From Blasia pusilla (Eukaryota; Marchantiophyta; Marchantiopsida; Blasiales), in the NCBI GenBank assembly GCA_050084515.1, contig CM114274.1, positions 30,876,001-30,940,000 on the forward strand: a stretch of DNA of 64,000 nt. The letters are read 5' to 3'. Each line of letters begins with the position of its first letter. The first letter of the stretch is position 1. The notes beneath the pieces were generated by a model. That model worked only from the letters and a program-made list of their open reading frames with translations. It had not been told where the DNA came from and made no database searches. Shown here in pieces: positions 57,936 through 64,000 of this stretch. Both the position numbers and the translations under genes were made by a program.

Positions 57936-58553
57936 TCTTGTACGCATGCACATCGATCGCTACACAACCCACATCGTTGGTCACATCTACACACCACACA
58001 ACATCTATCTTCCCAACACATGGGTCGATCCATCCATAAACAAAATACACTCCCGTATATACATCGAGACCACACAACAAAATCAGAGTAGAAACGGCAC
58101 ACCCGGCCTAAAACTCCACTCGTGAATCTACATCAGCATATCAAGCCTCGTTCACCCTCCACTATGAGGGAATCCGGACACTAGCACCCTAGTTCCTACC
58201 TCACACATAAGCAAGAGAGGTGCTCCAACGGCCCAACATGAAAAAGATGGCTTGAGAAAGCCATTTTCCTCCCTTATATAGATTTGGGAAGAGCCAAAAG
58301 GCTCTTAACTAAAATAGCAATCTTCCTGGTAACCTACACGCATAGGTTAGCAGAGGCGGGTGACCTGCTCAAAAAGTCACTTGGCTGTTAAAGACCAAAA
58401 TAGGAAAATCGTTAGAAACAACGTTCCTAACACAACGGACTTATCCTCAATCTCATCCGACACTTTGGGACGAAGTTACACTCAAGAAAATTCGCTAGCT
58501 CACTATGTTGTTGCTCCGATAGATCTCTACCTACCAGCTACTAAGATGTGATA
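57936..58553 (-). mobile_element. Ty3 LTR (618 bp), second subfamily
   Basis: On the minus strand it begins TATCACATCTTAGTAGC at 58553 and ends near GCATGCGTACAAGA at 57936. Same length and layout as the 45360-45974 LTR but clearly diverged. About 275 nt from its start is a good promoter TATA (TCTATATAAGGG). The last about 135 bp is the U5-like block, which is repeated again just inside the element (58554-58690). Confidence 0.7.
58271..58282 (-). promoter_or_regulatory. TATA box of the Ty3 LTR
   Basis: TCTATATAAGGG on the minus strand, placed mid-LTR as expected at a U3/R border. It supports reading the upstream part as U3 and the downstream block as R-U5. Confidence 0.65.
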
Positions 58554-58735
58554 GTTTTTGTGAGCATACACATCCGTACACAACCCACATCGTTGGTCAC
58601 ATCTACACACCATAAAACACCAATCTTCCCAACAAATGGGTCAATCCATCCATAAACAAAACACACTCCCGTATATACATCGAGACCACATAACCGCACC
58701 CCTAGCTGGCAGTTGGGTCCCCCTAACTCAAGATA
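58554..58735 (-). mobile_element. Ty3 internal end: U5-like duplicate, purine tract, tail
   Basis: The minus-strand order is tail, AGCTAGGGGTGCGG (purine-rich), then a block matching the last about 135 bp of the adjacent LTR, then the LTR start. The same arrangement is seen at 45975-46110 and 49552-49692. The rest of this element is missing. Confidence 0.65.
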
Positions 58736-58743
58736 GCAAACAC

Positions 58744-59345
58744 GAGTCATGAATAGATGACTCATGAGCCTGCATAATAGATGCATGACATGGACAAAAC
58801 AACAAAAAGCACGAATATTGCACGTCATCATTGACGTATAATTCCATGTCATCAATCTGAAGTGTTTAGTCCACGTCACCAATGCAATTATTGTAATCAT
58901 GTCGAAAATTGAATATGAGTCATTATATGACTCAGAGTAATTTCAATTTGTGACTAATAAAGTTGTAAAAAGGCCCTTTTTTAATTATTTTTGTTACTGG
59001 TTTGAGTCGTGAAGTGACTCAAGCTAGTCATGAGTAGTCATTGAATGACTAAAATATTTCTCTTGTGACTCACCAACTCCTATGAATTCAAAATATTTTT
59101 ACTTGTGAGAGATTATAGTCATGTAATGGTTGACATTTATTTATGATATTAAAGTGTTGGAATTTGATTAAAGTATTTTATGCCAAAGTTAGTCACATAA
59201 TCACTCACACTAGGAGTAAAGGATTGTTGTTGATCATGACGTGATTCATGGAATTAGTCAAATTGTGATTAAAGAGTCACGAAATGACTCATGGATTGAC
59301 TTACATCATGACCTAATCTATGTTTTGAGTCACTAATTCCAGTCA
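58744..59345. promoter_or_regulatory. Cluster of GAGTCA-N5-TGACTC spaced palindromes
   Basis: Spaced inverted pairs: 58744-58763 (N8), 58917-58933 (N5), 59004-59020 (GAGTCG, N5), 59036-59050 (AGTCA/TGACT, N5), 59274-59290 (N5). Many further AGTCA/TGACT half-sites lie between them. There is no coding potential. Function unknown; it lies on the 3' side of the Transposase_24-type gene and could be that element's subterminal repeat region or a transcription-factor binding array. Confidence 0.6.
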
Positions 59346-60008
59346 TGATGTGTCTATGGGGGATGATTTGGAATTGGTTACATACATTCAATGAGGATGG
59401 CAATCAACAAGAAGATATTTAGAGACATTGCTAAATATCATGAACCCAAATCATAGTTCTACTCATAAACATTCAACCAACAATAATTAACTTGAGACCT
59501 CATCATGTAAAATGAAAGGAAAAAAAATCTTTTACTCCAAATCAAAAGGAAGCAAGTTATATATGCTCTAGCTTCGGCGATTTCACAAAATTAGTCTTAT
59601 CTTGTCACATAATGAAAATCAATCAATCCTCTTCTTCAGGTTGATTTAAGACCACAATACTTATGATCCTACAACATCCCCCAAAACATAATGTGGGGGA
59701 TCATCTTCTTCGTTTGGCTGCCACAATTTGAAATCAGGCTGAATTGCAGATTTCAAAGCAGCACGTAGTACCCATGTTTCCTGGTTCGGTGAGTGACACC
59801 TCATCATCTATCTGTAGCTAATTGAAACATACAACCAACATATTTTATATTAAACAGTGATGGAGGATTTATTAGCATTTGATAAGTCATTCACATATTT
59901 TATGCACTAAACGGTCAAGTGTTGGCATTCATGGCCCACTCAAGCTAATCCTTTCTTCAAAATCCATATTCAAACTACAATTTTGGATTCTATTCAATGT
60001 GCTATAAA
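59346..60008. other. 3' flank of the Transposase_24-type gene
   Basis: AT-rich, no gene. On the minus strand it would contain the 3' UTR of the gene ending at 60009; TTTATTAGC near 59870 could read as a poly(A)-type signal on the minus strand, but weakly. Confidence 0.3.
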
Positions 60009-63000
60009 TCACCCAATAATGTGAGCAAGCACCCTTGTCTTCTTCTTCTCACCACCTGACTTTGGTTCACTCTTATTACCATCACTTGCAGGCTCAGACT
60101 GCACCCTAATAGTCTTCAATTTTTTGTTCAAGGGAGAAGAAACCTGCAATTGAATTCCAGCAAGAGAGGAAGGATTTCCTTGCTTGAATTCAAAATCTGC
60201 TTCCATTCCTTTTCTCGCCACTCAATAAGGAAATGGAGAAAACAAAGGGTTGGAAAGAATAGCTTTCAAGAATACTACATACACATTAGTGAAATTACAA
60301 CTATGAAATGAAGATCAGAATTCACACTCATATGTCTACTTGACACTCTTTGTATTTCCAGCAGTATTATTCATTCTAAAATTGCAAGTAGAAGTATCAC
60401 TCCATCTATCTGACAAATATTTAGGGTTCAAAGTAACCATCTTTTTAACCATATATACATCATCTCCACCAATAAAATGAATAAAATTATATACACTTGC
60501 TCTATATCAGAACTATTGCATGAGCTTACATGCTTTGTTGGGTGCATTTATTGACACTCAAGACTCCCATCATGGTGTAATAAAATCAGAACTTACCCTT
60601 TGCTCCGGTTTCACTAGCATGAATAGTCGATGAGACCTGGTGTGCAGGGGCCTTTCTTTTCTTTTGCAACCCTACAAGTCCATCCAAATTTATATTTACC
60701 ACACAAAACTTCATACTCTTGTGAAGTAGGAATTATTGAAACATGAATATATAAACTAAGGTATCTGGTTTTACCTACCTTTTCCTTGAGTTGCTTTAGG
60801 AAGCATACCAATCTTCTCCTACTCAATTTTTTTATCAGGACCAAATACATGTGATGAAGTTACTCCGCCTACATAATGTGAAAGTATATGTTAGAGAATG
60901 ATCCAATACCGCGTGAGATCCAATCACACTATAAATCTCCATGGACTCCATCTTAACTTGAGAGATCCTTACTTGAGCGACCTCGGTTCACTAACTTTGC
61001 AAGATCTGCCACCACCTTTGCCAACTCAGTGAATTGATCTGTCATTTTGTTGGTAGAATCCACCTTATTCTTATCCATCTTCTCCTCGATGGAAGTTCTC
61101 ATGGCTTGCAAATTTGCATTCCATTTTCTTTCTTGCTTTTCCAATGCCATTTGGTAAGTGATACGTGAGTCAACCGTCTACCAAAGAAACAAAGGATGCA
61201 ATTTGTCAGGTTTATATCTTGGCTTTCAAATTTTTGTTCATAAATTACAAGTTATCAACTAGAAATATCAAGATCAGGTTAATCTCAGCGTATGCTTTAC
61301 CTACCTTTGCACCTCCACTCAAAAGAGTACCACTCGATGGTACAATATTGCCATCTAGGTCCCTAGATGCCGCTGATATTGTTTTCTCCTGTAATAACAC
61401 ACATAGTCTATTAGAGAAGTAACATGACAAACTTAACTTATATGAAAGGCATTATATGAGTCAAATCTATCAATGCTATATATCCATAAACACTATCACA
61501 CATGGGACATCTCGACTTAGAAGGTTCATGGACAAGAAATCTCACAACTCCTGCATATACACCAATGCCATCTAGGTCCCTAGATGTCGCTGATGTTGTT
61601 ATCTCCTATAATAACACACATAGAAAGAACACAAGTAAGTTAACTTCCATGATAGGTATTACATGAGTTAAAACTATCAACTATTAGTCCACAAACACTT
61701 TCACATGAATGCATCTCTACTTAGAAGGTTCAAGGAGAAGAGATCTCACAACTCTGACATGTACACATGGTGCTCCAGACCGTCCAAAAGGATTTGTCTT
61801 CTCAACTTGCTCTCTTGCATCTCTCATCACTTTTGCTTTTGTTTTGGCGGCATCCGACATCCAATAGTCTACCAAGGGCTCCCATTGAGGAGGTTTTGCT
61901 TCAAGGTGGCATTGTACGGAGCAGTGCCCACCATGGTTTATCCAATAATTTTTCATAACATACCACTCATTCTTCAACAATGTTGCAGTTTTCTTCCTCA
62001 AACAATCAAGAGACAACCTCGCGCCTCCCATAAACTCCCATGCCTCTTCCATATGTGATCTTATAGTGACCATACTTAGACTTTCTTGTCTATCTATGTC
62101 CACATAAGGGACATCCAAATACCGCAAAGTGAATACCTTCAAATTAGAAAGCCATGTCTCATAACTAGGTGCATTTGGGTCTGTCCACCCTATCTCTAGC
62201 AACTCACACCTAGGAAGGAGATGGCGTATGTCTCGCTCCTTGGTCTCTTTTTGCCACTAGTCTCGCTTAGTGCGACGAGACCCGCTCCCACGTTTTCCTC
62301 TACACTTTCCAGGAAAGATAAGTGAAGCCCGTTAAATGCAAAACAATGTTGGATAGGGAAACAATCAACTTTCTAGCAAACTTTCATGATCGTAACTATA
62401 CTAGAAACATGAGAGTAAGCTTCTGCTTGAACTTTTCAGCAAGCTCTCATCATCTCCACTATACTAGAAACATAAGAATAAGCTCTACCTTCAACTTTCC
62501 AGCAAACTCTCATGATCTCCAATAATAAGAAACATAAGAATAAGCTCTGCACTCAACTTTCCAGAAAGCTCTCATGATCTCAACTATACTACCAACATAA
62601 GAGTATGCTTCTGATTGAACTTTTCAGCAAGCTCTCATCATCTCCACTATACTAGAAACATAAGAATAAGCTCTACCTTCAACTTTCCAGCAAACTCTCA
62701 TGATCTCCAATAATAAGAAACATAAGAATAAGCTCTGACTCAACTTTCCGAAAGCTCATGATCTCAACTATACTACCAACATAAGAGTATGCTTCTGATT
62801 GAACTTTTCAGCAAGCTCTCATCATCTCCACTATACTAGAAACATAAGAATAAGCTCTACCCTCAACTTTCCAGCAAACTCTCATGATCTCCACTAAAAA
62901 GAAACATAAGAATAAGCTCTGCACTCAACTTTCCAGCAAGCTCTCATGATCTCAACTATACTACCAACATAAGAGTATGCTTCTGATTGACATTCTCAGC

Positions 63001-63505
63001 AAGCTCTCATCATCTCCACTATAATAGAACATAAGAATAAGCTCTACCTTGAGCTTTCCAGCAAATCCTCATGATCTCCACTAATAAGAAACATAAGAAT
63101 AAGCTCTACACTTAACTTTCCAGCGAGCTCTCATGATCTAAACTATACTAGAAACATAAGAGTACGCTTCTGATTGAACTTTTCAGCAAGCTCTCATCAT
63201 CTCCACTATACTAGAAACATAAGAATCAGCTCTACCCTCAACTTTCTAGCAAACTCTCATGATCTCCACTATCCTAGAAACATAAGAATAAGCTTTAGAT
63301 CCAACTTTTGGGTAAGTAAGCCTCTGATTGAACTTTTGAGCAAGCTAAGGTGATCTCCAAGCAAGCAAGAAACAGAAAAATAAGCTCCACACTGAACTTT
63401 CCACTCTACATTACCTTGTTTAGTCTTGTTATCACTTGAAAGGTGTGTTGCATCCATGGTAGTTGGAGTAGCACAACTTTGGTTCCTGCTGGTTGTAAAC
63501 TCCAT
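60009..63505 (-). CDS. Spliced gene with a Transposase_24 (Ptta/En/Spm-type) domain
   Basis: Exons read on the minus strand: 63505-63415 (MEFTTSRNQSCATPTTMDAT..., donor GTAATG); about 62260-61780 (LLPRCELLEIGWTDPNA, WEFMGGARLSLDCLRKK, PLVDYWMSDAAKTKAKVMRDAREQ, NPFGRSGAP); 61389-61305 (EKTISAASRDLDGN to GGAK); 61185-60974 (TVDSRITYQMALEKQERKWN, then a coiled coil); and a last exon ending EKKKTRVLAHIIG at 60009. The LVDYWMS...K.MR..R block is, by recall, the hallmark of plant Transposase_24 proteins of En/Spm (CACTA) elements. The 5' edge of the main exon is unclear; one TAG lies near 62249 if it starts further upstream. Other small exons between 60.15 and 60.95 kb were not resolved. No TNPD transposase or CACTA ends seen. 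It may be a CACTA fragment or a domesticated copy. Confidence 0.6.
61360..61770 (-). repeat. Tandem duplication (about 207 bp) of an exon-intron unit
   Basis: The exon beginning ACAG|GAGA.AACAA.ATCAGCG.CATCTAGGGACC at 61389 has a second copy at about 61605. The preceding GTTGTGAGAT.TCTT..CC.TGAACCTTCTAAGT block recurs at about 61540 and 61747. Both copies keep an AG acceptor, but only the 61389 one continues into the open exon ending at a GT donor. Confidence 0.75.
62330..63400. repeat. Higher-order minisatellite: about 187-bp repeat of three 62-bp subunits
   Basis: GCTTCTG.TTGAACTTTTCAGC recurs at 62419, 62607, 62791, 62979 and 63166 (steps 188, 184, 188, 187), then once more after about 150 bp. 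Within each period three related subunits of about 62 bp alternate (endings TGAACTTTTCAGC, CTCAACTTTCCAGC and TTCAACTTTCCAGC), each with AAGCTCTCAT.ATCTCC and AAACATAAGA.TA. The array lies in the intron between the first and main exons of the Transposase_24-type gene. Confidence 0.88.
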
Positions 63506-63795
63506 TATTCTCTAGTCAATGAGTAGATAAATATGCCATGTTACATACTAACCAACGCAATATGAAACAATTGCTAAGGTAATGTCCAACTTTGCATAGA
63601 CAAAGCTGAAAAAAAAAAGACCTTGCAGGCTATGCTTTATGCGTACATATAAGAATGCTTCTATCTTACAATCAATACTTCATACTTACATCATTAGCTC
63701 CATTTGTAGGGTCTTGCCATTCTGAATATCTGAGAGGATGCCCGCTAGTCTCTAAACATTCTTTGTCGGCATCACAGTATGGATGGGAAGGGCCT

Positions 63796-64000
63796 TGTCG
63801 TGCGCATACACATCGCTACACAACATACATCGCTGTCACTGAACACACACACAAACACGCACGATCCCATGCTAACTCATGGCATCCAAACAACGAGACA
63901 AGAAGTACTAAAATATCTCCAATCGCCCCCCTAGTTGGTGATTAGGTCCCTCTAACTCCAGATAGCTATCTATCCCTACCTACCATGACATACATCTCTT
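63796..64000 (-). mobile_element. Ty3 element end running off the window
   Basis: TGTC at 63796-63799 (GACA end on the minus strand), then the U5-like block (to about 63925), the purine tract (GGGGGGCGATTGG) and the tail seen beside the other copies. The U3-like part of the LTR is absent here: the U5-like block joins the purine tract directly. Confidence 0.75.

Overview
This is nuclear DNA of a land plant. It has spliced genes with GT-AG introns, a membrane-anchored clan-71 type cytochrome P450, a secreted cysteine-rich protein, and plant-type Helitrons, Ty3 retrotransposons, hAT MITEs and an En/Spm-type (Transposase_24) gene. No bacterial operons, rRNA, tRNA or CRISPR arrays were seen. Degenerate repeats dominate and genes are rare GC-richer islands. 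A seed-free plant (bryophyte or fern-like) is my guess from the overall flavour of the genes and repeats, with low confidence.

Layout. 0-12 kb is AT-rich intergenic DNA with palindrome-rich hAT MITEs (one pair nested, all with near-perfect 8-bp target duplications), a Ty3 integrase relic and short Helitrons. 13.0-14.35 kb is an interrupted Ty3 LTR. 16.5-18.75 kb is a gene island: a G-box plus TATA promoter, a two-repeat 8-cysteine secreted protein, three tandem hairpins after its stop codon and a poly(A) signal. 19.55-27.13 kb is a nearly complete but dead Helitron with introns, tandemly repeated small exons, a HUH/Y2 Rep and a Pif1-type helicase that has lost its Walker A loop. 28.8-34.7 kb holds two degenerate Ty3 fragments; one carries a PHD finger after the integrase. 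36.9-41.1 kb is the best spliced gene: five phase-0 exons on the minus strand for a 591-residue nuclear-type protein, with a possible alternative last exon. 42.6-45.0 kb is a second Helitron (minus strand) with a 180-bp Helitron inserted in its coding sequence. 45.1-50.3 kb is a nest of Ty3 copies forming a large head-to-head inverted repeat. 53.9-55.4 kb is a CYP77-like P450 with a one-base frameshift. 56.5-58.7 kb has mini-Helitrons and another Ty3 LTR. 58.74-59.35 kb is a cluster of spaced GAGTCA/TGACTC palindromes. 60.0-63.5 kb is a spliced Transposase_24-type gene on the minus strand, with a higher-order satellite in one intron. A further Ty3 end runs off the right edge.

The host genes (secreted protein, nuclear protein, P450) share no visible pathway; their spacing is set by transposon insertion. 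The most unusual signals are the PHD finger on the Ty3 integrase, a duplicated U5-like block inside those Ty3 elements, the spaced-palindrome cluster, the two-repeat 8-Cys protein and the intronic higher-order satellite. Exon boundaries and repeat ends were read by eye; no similarity search was run.
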